NCBI RefSeq assembly: GCF_036345915.1
Contig: NZ_CP107785.1
Location: 4,960,001-5,024,000, forward strand
DNA from: Nocardia sp. NBC_00565
Lineage (GTDB): Bacteria > Actinomycetota > Actinomycetes > Mycobacteriales > Mycobacteriaceae
Direction: 5' to 3'
DNA length: 64,000 nucleotides
Shown: positions 26,800-35,899 of the stretch, piece by piece
How positions within the stretch are numbered: the first letter of the stretch is position 1
Layout: the number at the start of each line of letters is the position of its first letter
Position numbers and translations under genes: made by a program
Notes under the pieces: model-generated
Seen by the model: only the letters and a program-made list of their open reading frames with translations
Told to the model about the DNA's origin: nothing
Databases searched by the model: none

Positions 26800-28002
26800 T
26801 CAGCGGAACAGCTGGATCGGATTCACGATGTCGGCGACCAGCGTCAGCACCATATACGCGCCACCGATCACGACTGCGACGTAGGTCACCGGAAGCAGCT
26901 TCAGATAGTCGACCGGCCCGGCCGGCGCCAGTCCCTTCCAGCCCCGAACCGTATTGCGAATCTTCTCGTAGAGCACCACCGCGATATGGCCGCCGTCCAG
27001 CGGCAACAGCGGTAGCAGGTTGAACGCGCCGAGGAAGAAGTTCAGGCTGGCCAGGACCAGGATGAACACGCCCCACAGGCCGCGCTCCGCGGTCTCGCCG
27101 CCGATCTTGCTCGCGCCGTAGACACTGACCGGGGTCTCCGGATCGCGTTCGCCGCCGGTCACCGCGGTCCACAGCGCGGAAACCTTCTGCGGCATCTGGG
27201 CCAGCGATTCGAAGGTGCGCACGAACATCTGCCCGGTGTACGCACCGGCGGCCGGGATCGCGGCCAGCGCGTTGTACTGCAAAGGTTCGTAGTACTCCGA
27301 GCCGACGCCGACCGCGCTGACCTCACGGCCGGGGCTGCCGTCATCCGGGTAGCGCATCACGCGTTCGGGGGTGACCTCGATCGTCTCGGTCTTGCCGTCC
27401 CGCTCGATGGTGTAGTTGAACGGTCCGGTCTGCTTCTGGGTTTCGCCGGTGAACTGCGTCCAGGTCGTCACCTTCACCCCGTTGACGGCCTTGACCACGT
27501 CACCGCGCTGCAAACCGGCGCGCTGGGCCGGGCCGGTGCCTTCGCAGTCGGCGAGGCTCTTGTCCGGGTTCTGCTGGGCGACACATTTCATCGCGCCGAT
27601 GGTGGTGGCGGGCGGCTGGTCGAAGCGCGGCAGACCCCACCCGACCGCGAGCACAATCAGCATGAGGAAGCCGAGTAGGAAGTTCATTCCGATCCCGCCG
27701 AACATCACCACCAGCCGCTTCCAGGTGGCCTGGCGGTACATGGCGCGGTCGAGATCTTCGGGCGCGAGTTCGTCCAGCGCGGTCATGCCCGCGATATCGC
27801 AGAAGCCGCCGAGCGGGAGGGCCTTGAGACCGTACTCGGTTTCACCGCGCCGGAAGGAGAAGACCTTGGGACCGAAGCCGATGAAGTAGCGACGCACCTT
27901 CATGCCGGTGGCCTGCGCCGCCCACATATGCCCGCATTCGTGCAGCGCGATCGATATCGTGATGCCGAGGGCGAACAGTACGAACCCCAACGCGAACACC
28001 AT
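26800..28002 (-). CDS. rip1: Site-2 intramembrane metalloprotease (Rip1/RseP family)
   Basis: The protein has 400 residues from ATG 28002, with AGGAGGG upstream; the open frame extends 13 codons further but is out of line with the family. HECGH at residues 17-22 in the first membrane helix and NLLPLLPLDGGHIA near 325-338 form the zinc site. A PDZ domain lies between (about 155-240, GPAQRAGLQRGDVVKAVNGVKV). In M. tuberculosis Rip1 cleaves anti-sigma factors (RskA, RslA, RsmA) and PBP3 and controls envelope lipid genes. Substrates in this organism are inferred to be similar. Confidence 0.95.
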   Translation of the reverse strand: MVFALGFVLFALGITISIALHECGHMWAAQATGMKVRRYFIGFGPKVFSFRRGETEYGLKALPLGGFCDIAGMTALDELAPEDLDRAMYRQATWKRLVVMFGGIGMNFLLGFLMLIVLAVGWGLPRFDQPPATTIGAMKCVAQQNPDKSLADCEGTGPAQRAGLQRGDVVKAVNGVKVTTWTQFTGETQKQTGPFNYTIERDGKTETIEVTPERVMRYPDDGSPGREVSAVGVGSEYYEPLQYNALAAIPAAGAYTGQMFVRTFESLAQMPQKVSALWTAVTGGERDPETPVSVYGASKIGGETAERGLWGVFILVLASLNFFLGAFNLLPLLPLDGGHIAVVLYEKIRNTVRGWKGLAPAGPVDYLKLLPVTYVAVVIGGAYMVLTLVADIVNPIQLFR

Positions 28003-28228
28003 TTGCTGTACAGCCCTCCTGCGTTGCGCAGCTCGCCTCAAATGAAGTGCGGCCGCCCGCAGCGGCCGCGATTACCCGCACACGCGCGTTCGTCCCGCGC
28101 CGCGAGCACCCCGACCACAGTAACCGCACGCCGGCCAACCCTCTGGGGTCAGTCTGCCAGGCCGCCGTTCTGCGGCGCGCCCGATCGGGTCCGAACAGGG
28201 ATTATCCGATTTCGCTCGGCGCAGTTGA

Positions 28229-29368
28229 TCACCTGTTCACGAGTGCGCGAGCGTAATCACGCGCCCAGGTATCCGCCGCGAGCACGTCTTGCAGGGTTTC
28301 GGGTTCGGCGTGCCACTGGCCGGCCGCCTCGACCGCGCGCGCGACGGTGCGCACGATATCCGGGAAGCGGATGACGCCGTCCAGGAAGGCTTGCACCGCA
28401 ATCTCATTCGCGGCGTTGTAGACCGCGGTGACGCTGCCGCCCGCGGTGCCCGCCTGTCTGGCCAGGTCGATCGCCGGGAATACCGCAGTGTCGACCGGCT
28501 CGAATTCCCAGGTCGACGCGGTGCTGAAGTCGCATGCGGCGGCAGCGCCGGGTACTCGGTCCGGCCAGCCGAGGGCCAATGCGATCGGCAGCTTCATATC
28601 GGGCGGGCTGGCCTGGGCCAGGGTGGAACCGTCGGTGAAGGTGACCATGGAGTGCACGATCGACTGCGGATGCACGGTGACGTCGATGCGGTCGTAGGGC
28701 ACCCCGAACAGCAGGTGCGTCTCGATCAGCTCGAGGCCCTTGTTCATCAGCGACGCCGAGTTCAGCGTGTTCATCAAGCCCATCGACCAGGTCGGATGTT
28801 CTTTCGCCTCGGCGGGATTCACCGATTCCAGCATCTCGGTGGTCCAGCCCCGGAACGGGCCGCCGGACGCGGTCAGCACCAGGCGGTCCACCTCATCGGC
28901 CCGGCCGCCGCGCAGGCATTGGGCGAGCGCGGAGTGTTCGGAATCCACCGGGACGATCTGGCCGGGCGCGGCGGCCCGGGTTACCAGTGAGCCGCCCGCG
29001 ACGAGCGATTCCTTATTCGCCAATGCGAGCCGAGTGCCCGACTGCAATGTGGCCAGGGTCGGCTCCAGGCCGAGCGAACCGACCAACGCATTGAGTACGA
29101 CATCGGCCTCGGTGCGGCGCACCAATTCGGTGACCGCGCCGGGGCCGCTGAGCGCGATATCGAGTTGCGCTCCAGCGGCCGGATCGGCGACCGCGACATT
29201 ACGAGTCCGAGTGGCGGCCATCTGCGCCGCGAGCAGTTCGGTATTGCCGCCGCGCGCGGCCAGGCCGACCACCTCGAACTTGTCGGGGTTGGCGGCAATC
29301 ACCTCCAGCGCCTGCGTACCGATGGAACCGGTGCTGCCGAGCAGAAGGACTCTCACGATGTCGGACAC
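28229..29368 (-). CDS. dxr: 1-deoxy-D-xylulose 5-phosphate reductoisomerase
   Basis: This enzyme is the first committed step of the MEP pathway, converting DXP to MEP with NADPH. It has 379 residues from GTG 29368. NADPH motif [13 protein letters not shown] is at residues 10-22. The metal and substrate region includes [12 protein letters not shown] near 140-151 (catalytic Asp, Glu and the flexible-loop side), ASGGPFR, and HPTWSMG. ispG lies two genes away on the same strand, so two enzymes of the pathway flank rip1. No unusual feature. Confidence 0.97.
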   Translation of the reverse strand: MSDIVRVLLLGSTGSIGTQALEVIAANPDKFEVVGLAARGGNTELLAAQMAATRTRNVAVADPAAGAQLDIALSGPGAVTELVRRTEADVVLNALVGSLGLEPTLATLQSGTRLALANKESLVAGGSLVTRAAAPGQIVPVDSEHSALAQCLRGGRADEVDRLVLTASGGPFRGWTTEMLESVNPAEAKEHPTWSMGLMNTLNSASLMNKGLELIETHLLFGVPYDRIDVTVHPQSIVHSMVTFTDGSTLAQASPPDMKLPIALALGWPDRVPGAAAACDFSTASTWEFEPVDTAVFPAIDLARQAGTAGGSVTAVYNAANEIAVQAFLDGVIRFPDIVRTVARAVEAAGQWHAEPETLQDVLAADTWARDYARALVNR

Positions 29369-29520
29369 GGCCCCATTGTCGCAGCGGGGCTAGCGATGTG
29401 CCCGAAGGCGGTAGCCTGGCGCCGCTAGCACCGCCGATCAAACACAGCCCTGCTGGCTACGACGAGCGGTCGTATGCCACGATATCGACAGCAACGCCCA
29501 CACCGAGCTAAGGAGCGATC

Positions 29521-29787
29521 GTGGCCGCCACGGAACTCGAACCCACCAGTGACCGCGCAATCGTCACCACTGTGGACACCGCCGAGGTTCCGTCCGCCGA
29601 ATGGGGCTGGAGCGGGGAATCGCGCCGCGCCTTCCGGGTCGCGGGCTGGATCGTCGTCGTGATTCTGCTCGCGATGACAATCGGTAACCACAAGGGCAAG
29701 ATCGAGGACATCTTCCTCGTCGGTTTCGCCGCGACGATCGCGGGCATCATGATCCGCGACTCGATCCTGCGTCGCAAGCCTCGGTAG
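29521..29787 (+). CDS. DUF2631 small membrane protein (Rv2876-like)
   Basis: This 88-residue protein starts at GTG 29521 after AAGGAG. It has a short acidic N-terminus, then the WGWSGESRRAFRVAGWIVVVI segment and a second hydrophobic helix (IEDIFLVGFAATIAGIMI), with a basic tail (RRKPR). This fits DUF2631 membrane proteins found next to dxr and rip1 in the Mycobacteriales. Function unknown. Confidence 0.85.
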   Translation: MAATELEPTSDRAIVTTVDTAEVPSAEWGWSGESRRAFRVAGWIVVVILLAMTIGNHKGKIEDIFLVGFAATIAGIMIRDSILRRKPR

Positions 29788-29894
29788 TTCGAAATCCGCT
29801 GTGCCACAAGGCGAGATCTGCCGCACTGACGACTCGGCGCTTCCGGCCATGAGCAGATTTTCCACTGCCCCTGTTGAAGCGTTGTCCCGCTAGG

Positions 29895-30821
29895 CTAGCG
29901 TCCGCGCCGCTTGGCGGGCTTCTTCTTCGCGGGAGGGTTCTTGGCGGAACCGGCGCGGCCGCCGCCTGCCCGTTTCGGCGCCGCCTTCTTCTGTACTTTC
30001 TTGGCTTGGGCCGGCGAACGCGAACTGCGCTCCGAGCGGCCGCGCACCACTCCGACGAATTCCTCGATGAGGTCGGTGGTCTGCGCGGTCGGCCAGGCCA
30101 GGGCGATCTGCGTTTCCGGAACGCCCATCATCGTCCGATAGACGAGATCGCGGCGGGCGTGCAAGCGGGCAATCGAATGCGGCACGATGGCGACGCCGAC
30201 GCCGGCGGCGACCAACTCGATAATTCCCTCGATCGCGTCGATATCGCCGGACTCCTGGATTCGCTCGTCCGCCAAATCCCCCATGCCCACCTGCTCGAAG
30301 ACCGAGAGCGGGTGGTCCTTGGGCACCACGACGACGGGCAACTCCCGATAGAGCGGTATCGCGCTCATACCGTCCTGATCGATCGGCAAGCGGACGAAGC
30401 AGGCGTCGACGCGGCCTTCGCGCAGCGCCTCGAGTTGTTCGGCCATCGGAATCGGGACGACCTCGAGTGGTGTATCGGGGAACCGCTCAGCCCAGATCCT
30501 CGTCCACTTGGACACCGTGACGCCCGGGACGAACCCGACCCGCAGTGCGATGTCCTGCGCGGGCACCTCGCTGAGCTCCTCGGCACGCGCGATGATCTCG
30601 CGGGCATCTCGCAGCAACTCCTGCCCGGCCTCGGTCAACTGGGTCGGCTGCGCGCCCGGCACGAAGAGTTTGATCCCGAGTTCGTTCTCCAGGTCGATGA
30701 CTGTGTGGCTCAACTTCTGGCGCGAGATGTTCAGCGATTTCGCCGCGCGCGCGAAGTGCAGTTCCTCGGCAACCGCGACAAACCAGCGCAGCGTTGTCAC
30801 GTCGACGGACTCGGGGGTCAT
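29895..30821 (-). CDS. LysR-family regulator with basic C-terminal tail
   Basis: The protein has 308 residues from ATG 30821. The N-terminal HTH (VTTLRWFVAVAEELHFARAAKSL) and periplasmic-binding-like effector domain are those of LysR regulators. After the normal end, near residue 260, it carries a low-complexity tail of about 45 residues rich in Lys, Ala, Pro and Arg (AKKVQKKAAPKRAGG, PAKKKPAKRRGR), like the tails of mycobacterial HU/Hlp or H1-like proteins. The tail may add non-specific DNA binding. It is divergent from the DUF5997 gene, an arrangement that is common in actinobacteria and suggests it regulates that gene. Start codon not certain because there is no strong ribosome site. Confidence 0.85.
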   Translation of the reverse strand: MTPESVDVTTLRWFVAVAEELHFARAAKSLNISRQKLSHTVIDLENELGIKLFVPGAQPTQLTEAGQELLRDAREIIARAEELSEVPAQDIALRVGFVPGVTVSKWTRIWAERFPDTPLEVVPIPMAEQLEALREGRVDACFVRLPIDQDGMSAIPLYRELPVVVVPKDHPLSVFEQVGMGDLADERIQESGDIDAIEGIIELVAAGVGVAIVPHSIARLHARRDLVYRTMMGVPETQIALAWPTAQTTDLIEEFVGVVRGRSERSSRSPAQAKKVQKKAAPKRAGGGRAGSAKNPPAKKKPAKRRGR

Positions 30822-30989
30822 TCGACACAGGGTATTGCCCCGGGTCATGGCGGCGTGCGCGTGGTCGCGACCGGGCGGGGTGGTCAAGACTCACAGCCCG
30901 GCCAGATACGCGGTGGCCTCGCCTTCGCTCGCCCAAGCGCAAGAGACACCGGACGGACTGCGTCCGACTGCGCCTATTAGGCTGTATCG

Positions 30990-31403
30990 GTGAGCCCGGA
31001 CAAGAAACCGCAGACCATGAAGCCGCTGACCGCGGCCAACAAGCTCGGCATCTACCTTCCGGCGGCGCCCGAAGACTTCCGGAACTCGCCGATCTCACGC
31101 ACCGAACTCGACGAACTCCGGAACAACCCCCCGGCCTGGCTGACCGAACTCCGCCAGACCGGCCCGTTCCCCCGCGACATCGTGGCCCGCAAACTCGGAG
31201 TTTCCAACACCGGCCTGGCCCGCGCCGACGTCTCCGACTCCCTCGACGCCGAGCAGATCGCCGCACTCCTCGCCGACCCGCCGGAATGGCTGATCCGCGA
31301 GCGCGAGAACTACGCCACGGTGCTGAAGGAGAACGAGCGCATCAAGGCCCAGCAGGAGGAGCGCCGGGCGGCATCGAACCGCCCGGCGAAGAACCGCACG
31401 TAG
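30990..31403 (+). CDS. DUF5997 family protein
   Basis: This 137-residue soluble protein starts at GTG 30990. KPLTAANKLGIYLPAAPEDF, FPRDIVARKLGVSNTGLARA and the acidic-basic coiled-coil-like C-terminus fit DUF5997. The middle resembles a helix-turn-helix (RDIVARKLGVSNTGLARADV). Divergent from the LysR gene. Function unknown. Confidence 0.75.
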   Translation: MSPDKKPQTMKPLTAANKLGIYLPAAPEDFRNSPISRTELDELRNNPPAWLTELRQTGPFPRDIVARKLGVSNTGLARADVSDSLDAEQIAALLADPPEWLIRERENYATVLKENERIKAQQEERRAASNRPAKNRT

Positions 31404-31654
31404 CGCGCCTTCCTCGAGTCCCCCACCGGACGTTTCGCGGCGAACTCGGTTCCGCCCTCGAGATTCCTCTGACGCCGGAGCCGAACGCCATCAGGCTCTA
31501 CCACCGAGGATAGGTATTTCCTGCGGCTTCTACGCGGACCGCGGTCAAGTCGCGCATGCCCTCGGTGCCTGGGCGTCCTCGCACGCCCAGTGGTCGCGCG
31601 CTGTCTGAATCCGCTTCCGGGCCTGGGTGATTCGGCAACAGCATCTGAAACCTG

Positions 31655-31927
31655 TTATATCGCACCGGGATCGGCGGCAACCAGTCGACACTTCCCATCC
31701 GCGCACTCCCGCTTCAACCGACCCATCGAGATGGTCTGGATCAGCCCGATCGCCCAGCAGGTCGGGCACCCGCGCAGCGCCACGAAGCCGACCGGCAGGA
31801 GCAGCAGACTCGCGGGCCCGAAGGCGGGCATGAGCGCGAACGAGCCGATCACGGCACCGAATCCGACTGCGCCACGGGCCAAATGACGCGCCACCGACGA
31901 ACTGGCGAAGCTCCCGTCACCGCTCAT
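31655..31927 (-). CDS. Small two-helix membrane protein with Cys motifs, coupled to ECF sigma
   Basis: A 90-residue protein whose start ATG 31927 overlaps the sigma stop (ATGA). Two hydrophobic helices are followed by GCPTCWAIGLIQT and a tail with CADGKC. CxxC plus CxxxxC-type cysteines in a small membrane protein beside an ECF sigma suggest a redox or metal-sensing accessory or an unusual anti-sigma factor, but no zinc anti-sigma motif (HxxxCxxC) is present. Not recognised as a named family. Confidence 0.65.
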   Translation of the reverse strand: MSGDGSFASSSVARHLARGAVGFGAVIGSFALMPAFGPASLLLLPVGFVALRGCPTCWAIGLIQTISMGRLKRECADGKCRLVAADPGAI

Positions 31928-32502
31928 CGTCGACCTCCCGGATCGGATCCAGGAGAATCAGTTGCATCCTCCCGGATCGGATCCAGCAGACTCTGCTGCA
32001 CGGCAGCCCTGGCGCGATGCAACCGCGACTTCATCGCCGCGGTACTGAGCCCGAGCAGATCCGCAACCATCCGGCCGCTGTATCCCTGAACATCCCGCAT
32101 GATCAGCACCCGCCGCTGTTCGCCCGGCAGCGCCGCAATCGCCGCCGCCACACGCTCGGCCTCCCAACGATGAATCGCCTCCTCCTCGGCTGAAGCGATA
32201 GCAGAATCCGGAATCCCCTCAACCCGCCGCACCCGCAACCGCAACTGCCGCAGACATTCATTCCGAACGATCCGAAACATCCACGACGCCAACGCCCCCG
32301 AAGCCCGCAACGTCCCGATCTTGCGATACAGAATGATCAACGCCTCCTGCGCCGCATCCTCCGCATCCTCCGGCGTCGCACACAACGAGTAGGCGAACCG
32401 CCGCACATGCGGATGCGACCCCGAAATCAGCGACGTGATCGACGCGAGTTCCCCGTCCCGTGCAGCAGCGACCACCCTCTCATCGGGCCAGGTCTCAACC
32501 AC
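31924..32502 (-). CDS. ECF-type RNA polymerase sigma factor
   Basis: The protein has 192 residues from GTG 32502, with GGTGGAG eight bases upstream. Sigma-2 region: SHPHVRRFAYSLCATPEDAEDAAQEALI, with ASWMFRIVRNECL. Sigma-4 region: LPGEQRRVLIMRDVQGYSGRMVADLLGLS and the recognition helix TAAMKSRLHRARA. The C-terminal 15 residues derive from a short tandem duplication (TGGATCCGATCCGGGAGG occurs twice, about 37 bases apart). Coupled to the small membrane protein downstream, which could act as its control partner. Confidence 0.9.
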   Translation of the reverse strand: MVETWPDERVVAAARDGELASITSLISGSHPHVRRFAYSLCATPEDAEDAAQEALIILYRKIGTLRASGALASWMFRIVRNECLRQLRLRVRRVEGIPDSAIASAEEEAIHRWEAERVAAAIAALPGEQRRVLIMRDVQGYSGRMVADLLGLSTAAMKSRLHRARAAVQQSLLDPIREDATDSPGSDPGGRR

Positions 32503-32678
32503 GGGACCGACTCCACCGACGCACCACGACGACACTGCAGGCACAAACAAGCACCACGCCAACAACTATCGCGGCAATGATCACGACAAACCTCCCAATC
32601 CCGCGCCGACCCTGTTGCCGACACAAGCATGAGAGACGCACATCCGCCCAAAGGATTCACAGCGTCCTCAACCGAGCA

Positions 32679-32975
32679 TCACCGAGGATCCGGCGGCCGG
32701 GGGTCCGTCGCAGGAAATGGACCACCGGGGTCCGGAACTGGCGGCAACGGCCTGCCCGGATCGGGATCCGGATCGGGTCGCGGAGCAGGCACCGGCGGCA
32801 ACGGCAGGTCCGGATCAGGCTGCGGTAGCGGATCGGGTGTCGACGGCAGCGGGCCCGGCTCCGGTGGCACGGGCTCCGGGTCGGGAAGAGGCTCAGGTCC
32901 TGGCACCGGTGGCACCGGATCCGGAATCGGAAACGGCGGGACCGGGCTGGGTTCCGGCGGCACTGGACGAGTCAT
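32679..32975 (-). CDS. Proline-rich low-complexity protein
   Basis: This is a 98-residue protein started at ATG 32975; GAGGAGG lies seven bases before, one of the strongest ribosome sites in the window, which is why the minus strand was preferred over the overlapping glycine-rich frame on the plus strand. About half the residues are Pro, in repeats of the type PVPPEPSPVPP and PEPLPDPEPVPP. No signal peptide or known domain. Likely extended and disordered. Function unknown. Confidence 0.6.
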   Translation of the reverse strand: MTRPVPPEPSPVPPFPIPDPVPPVPGPEPLPDPEPVPPEPGPLPSTPDPLPQPDPDLPLPPVPAPRPDPDPDPGRPLPPVPDPGGPFPATDPRPPDPR

Positions 32976-33270
32976 ACATACACCTCCTCATTCGAGCCTT
33001 ACCCACCCGTGTCCAGCCGAATCAGCCGCGACCGCATCGATGTGACACATGCGGCGGTACTCCGCTGGCGTTCGACGGCAGGCGGCGGAATCAAGCTCGG
33101 GGGCGGCGGCCGCGTGTCAGCACCTATTGGCGCCGCACACGAAACTGCGGCGCGAGGACGTGCGCGAAACGCGAACCCGAATCGTTGAAGAGCGCGAGCC
33201 CGCGATCAATAAATCCATTCCCCGTGCCGCAGGGCAGAAGCCCACGGGCTCCAATAGCTATCGTGGGACT

Positions 33271-33960
33271 GTGGCCTTACGTGCAAAGATTTGCGGGATC
33301 AGGTCCGAGGCCGATCTTCGGATCGCAGTCGACGCTGGCGCGGATGCGCTCGGATTCATTTCCGGCGTAACGCATTTCAGCGAGGATGCACTCGACGCGG
33401 ATGCGGCGGCTCGCCTGGCTGGCCTGGTGCCGCCATTCATCACGCGTGTGCTTGTCACTCATCTCGAGGACGCGGCGGCGATCGTCGAGCTCGCCGACCG
33501 GATAGGTACCGATGCCATCCAGGTCCATGGCCTCGTCACCGCGGATACGGTCCGTCAAGTCAAGAAGGCAGCCCGCGGCCGCCGTGTCATCAAAGCCGTG
33601 CATGTCACCGGCCCGGACGCTGTCGATACCGCACGCGAAGCAGCATCGGATTGCGATGCGGTCCTATTGGATTCGCGTACCGCCAACCGACTCGGCGGGA
33701 CCGGCCGCACTCACGACTGGTCGATCAGCGCAGCGATCGTATCGGCCTTGGCAGAGCTGAACTGTCCGGTAATCCTCGCCGGCGGTCTCACCCCCGCCAA
33801 TGTCACCCAAGCAATCGAGGCCGTCCGCCCGTTCGCCATCGACGTCAACAGTGGAGTCGAGACCGCCACCGGCGACAAACAGCCCGAGGCGTGTACAGCG
33901 TTCGTGCACGCCGCACACCGGGCATTCAACCGGATCGAACCTCCAGCCCCACAGCCGTAA
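33271..33960 (+). CDS. trpF: Phosphoribosylanthranilate isomerase
   Basis: The product has 229 residues from GTG 33271 and has the TrpF signatures: LRAKICGIRSEADLRIAVDAGADALGF at the N-terminus with the catalytic Cys, IQVHG, VLLDSRTANRLGGTGRTHDW with the catalytic Asp, LAGGLTPANV and DVNSGVE. It isomerises PRA to CdRP in tryptophan synthesis. In Actinobacteria this step is usually carried by the bifunctional PriA, so a stand-alone trpF, far from other trp genes, is uncommon and may have come by transfer. It could serve a secondary pathway. It converges with the next gene, overlapping by 35 bases. Confidence 0.88.
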   Translation: MALRAKICGIRSEADLRIAVDAGADALGFISGVTHFSEDALDADAAARLAGLVPPFITRVLVTHLEDAAAIVELADRIGTDAIQVHGLVTADTVRQVKKAARGRRVIKAVHVTGPDAVDTAREAASDCDAVLLDSRTANRLGGTGRTHDWSISAAIVSALAELNCPVILAGGLTPANVTQAIEAVRPFAIDVNSGVETATGDKQPEACTAFVHAAHRAFNRIEPPAPQP

Positions 33961-34573
33961 GCACCAGCGCCGCCGCTACCAGCGTTGCGACCGTGATATC
34001 GCTGCCTGCCACCGCCACGCCGACTACCGACGCGACAACTGCCTCGTTCAACCCGACGATCCCCGCTGTCGGGGCATCGAGATCTCGGAGCGCCCACCAG
34101 TAGCAGGCGAAACCGGGCCGAGCAGTAACCATCGCCTCCAACGCTTGCGTGGTCGCATACGAGGTGACGAATCCTTCTGCGGAGGTGCGGAATTCGCCGC
34201 GGTGTGTGTGCAGCGGGCCCGTTTCCTGCAGATCGAGCAAGCCGGTCAACGCTCGCCGCACCGGCGGCTCGAAGATCGTGTGCGGGTCCGCAGTGATGAC
34301 GGCACCCACCGCCAGATGCAAACTCAGATGCCGCCAGGTGTCGGCAACCTCACCCCGGCGAAACGCCTCCTCCTCGACCCGTGCGTCTCCTTGCCGTAAT
34401 CCCGTCAGCAGCCGCTCGACCACGCTGGCACGAGCGCGTTCGACGCGTTTGCCTCCCACCGCCGCGACTTCCGGCTGCGAAACGATCGACGCCACGTACG
34501 CGCACGCATATAGCGGTTCGGTCCGCGAATCACCGTCCAGCGTCAGCGATATCAAGAACGTTGTCGCCCGCAA
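33926..34573 (-). CDS. Hypothetical protein with C-terminal hydrophobic segment
   Basis: Open frame of 215 codons from TTG 34573; the preceding codons also read as protein (LPHESAARALL), so the true start may be slightly upstream. Most of it is helical and soluble (SIVSQPEVAAVGGKRVERA, RHLSLHLAVGAVITADPHT). The last 45 residues form one or two hydrophobic helices. Not recognised. It overlaps the end of trpF by 35 bases on the other strand. Confidence 0.5.
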   Translation of the reverse strand: MRATTFLISLTLDGDSRTEPLYACAYVASIVSQPEVAAVGGKRVERARASVVERLLTGLRQGDARVEEEAFRRGEVADTWRHLSLHLAVGAVITADPHTIFEPPVRRALTGLLDLQETGPLHTHRGEFRTSAEGFVTSYATTQALEAMVTARPGFACYWWALRDLDAPTAGIVGLNEAVVASVVGVAVAGSDITVATLVAAALVLTAVGLEVRSG

Positions 34574-34783
34574 TAGCGCTCGTGCCGCACTTTCGTGCGG
34601 TAGGGGCTGCTCGTCGAACGCAATTGCCCGCTATTCAATGCCGAGTACAGTTCACCCGCTATCGACTCGGTCGAGGCATACGACCCGTAGACCACCGAAA
34701 CGACGAGCGCCCCGAACCGCTACAGTGAGATTCGGAGCACTGTCGTCGTTTTCACGGATTAGGCGCGGCGCAGACATACTGCA

Positions 34784-35083
34784 CTAGAGCAGGTGCGCTA
34801 TGCGGTCGATCATCCAGTCGGTTGCCGCGTCGTGGTCGTTACCAGGGATTTCCCGAGTCGCATACATTGGCTTGCTCACGAAGCGGTGTGAACCCTTGCC
34901 CATCTCCGGTCGCACTGTCCACCACCACAGTTCGCGATGCAGCTTCGGGCCATTGCTCGCGTCCTGCGGGTGCCTGCGTCGCGTCCTCGGGCGCGACAGC
35001 CTACGAGCGAGCGATTTCGCCCGATCACGCAAACTGATCGGCCCGTGGTAGTCGGCGTATCGGCGTCCATTGAGCAGTGACAT
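34784..35083 (-). CDS. Hypothetical small basic protein
   Basis: A 99-residue protein from ATG 35083, which has AGAGGA six bases upstream. The middle is Arg-rich (RAKSLARRLSRPRTRRR), and the rest contains Trp-rich WWWTVRPEMGKG and ATDWMIDRIAHLL. No known family. It is 22 bases downstream of the secreted-protein gene and could share its transcript. Confidence 0.5.
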   Translation of the reverse strand: MSLLNGRRYADYHGPISLRDRAKSLARRLSRPRTRRRHPQDASNGPKLHRELWWWTVRPEMGKGSHRFVSKPMYATREIPGNDHDAATDWMIDRIAHLL

Positions 35084-35105
35084 ATCATCCTCTATCCGCA
35101 TTGGG

Positions 35106-35582
35106 TCACAACCCGCACATGGCTGCGGTCACAACCTTTTGCTCGGAGACCTGCGGGAGCTCGAACTTCCGTCCCTGGATCGTACCCGAGGCGTTGGCGT
35201 AGATCCGATAAACCCCAGGCACGCACGGCGCTTGGGTCGTGTATGTCTGACGCGATGTGGGGATGATGCTCGACCGCTTCACGTCACCGATCCAATCCCA
35301 CGTGTTGTCAGGTGTTCGCCGCTGCAGTTGCAGGTAGTAGTTGTGGGTCAGCCCCGCGTCGGCGGGTACGGAATCGCACTCCGCCCATCCGTAACCCTCG
35401 ATATTCGGGATCAGAACTGTTGGTGTGCTGTAGATGAAACCGTGGTCGCATAGGGGCTTCTTCGCCTCTCTGACCAATGGCCCGCCGGGACTGGCGTTCG
35501 CGACGTTGCCACTTGTACCGGAGATCAGCAGCGCGCCGAGCGCGGCGACGATGACGAACAGCCGAGAAATGTTGTAATGCAC
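35106..35582 (-). CDS. Hypothetical secreted protein
   Basis: This is a 158-residue protein from GTG 35582. The N-terminus has a Sec signal peptide with hydrophobic core LFVIVAALGALLISG and a probable cleavage after NASP or NANA-like residues near 30. The mature part has four Cys (CDHGF, ECDS, APCVPGVYR, AAMCGL), so two disulfides are likely. No known family. Confidence 0.6.
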   Translation of the reverse strand: MHYNISRLFVIVAALGALLISGTSGNVANASPGGPLVREAKKPLCDHGFIYSTPTVLIPNIEGYGWAECDSVPADAGLTHNYYLQLQRRTPDNTWDWIGDVKRSSIIPTSRQTYTTQAPCVPGVYRIYANASGTIQGRKFELPQVSEQKVVTAAMCGL

Positions 35583-35644
35583 GAGATTGCCCCCATTCTT
35601 TCATGCCTGAGCAGCCGATACCGCCCAGTACTCTCATGACGTAA

Positions 35645-35896
35645 TCAATTCGCTTCGATATCGACGACGCCGATAGGCGTGATCGTGAGTGCGTCGGCTT
35701 TGTCCAGGTCGGCGTCCGAGTCCGAGACCCATCCGTCCGCGTCAACCGGCATCATCAAGCCGTCCGCGCCCTGAAACATCGGACGACTATCGACAGGGGC
35801 GCAGTAGAGCTTCTGACGAGTGTCCTCATGGAAGACCGCGAGCAGTGCGCGCACCGATGGAGCGATATCCGTTCGCGCGGAATGCAATTCGGACAT
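35645..35896 (-). CDS. Hypothetical protein, last gene of a small-gene operon
   Basis: This 83-residue acidic protein starts three bases after the previous stop. The C-terminus is rich in Asp (VDADGWVSDSDADLDKADA). Unknown. Probably co-transcribed with the three genes upstream (35900-36758). Confidence 0.55.
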   Translation of the reverse strand: MSELHSARTDIAPSVRALLAVFHEDTRQKLYCAPVDSRPMFQGADGLMMPVDADGWVSDSDADLDKADALTITPIGVVDIEAN

Positions 35897-35899
35897 CTG

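Noticed and set aside
25445..26884. 479-codon open frame opposite ispG
   Set aside because: ispG is certain and the opposite frame shows only shadow composition.
32629..33045. Glycine-rich protein on the plus strand
   Set aside because: No ribosome site; the minus-strand proline-rich frame has GAGGAGG at the right distance.
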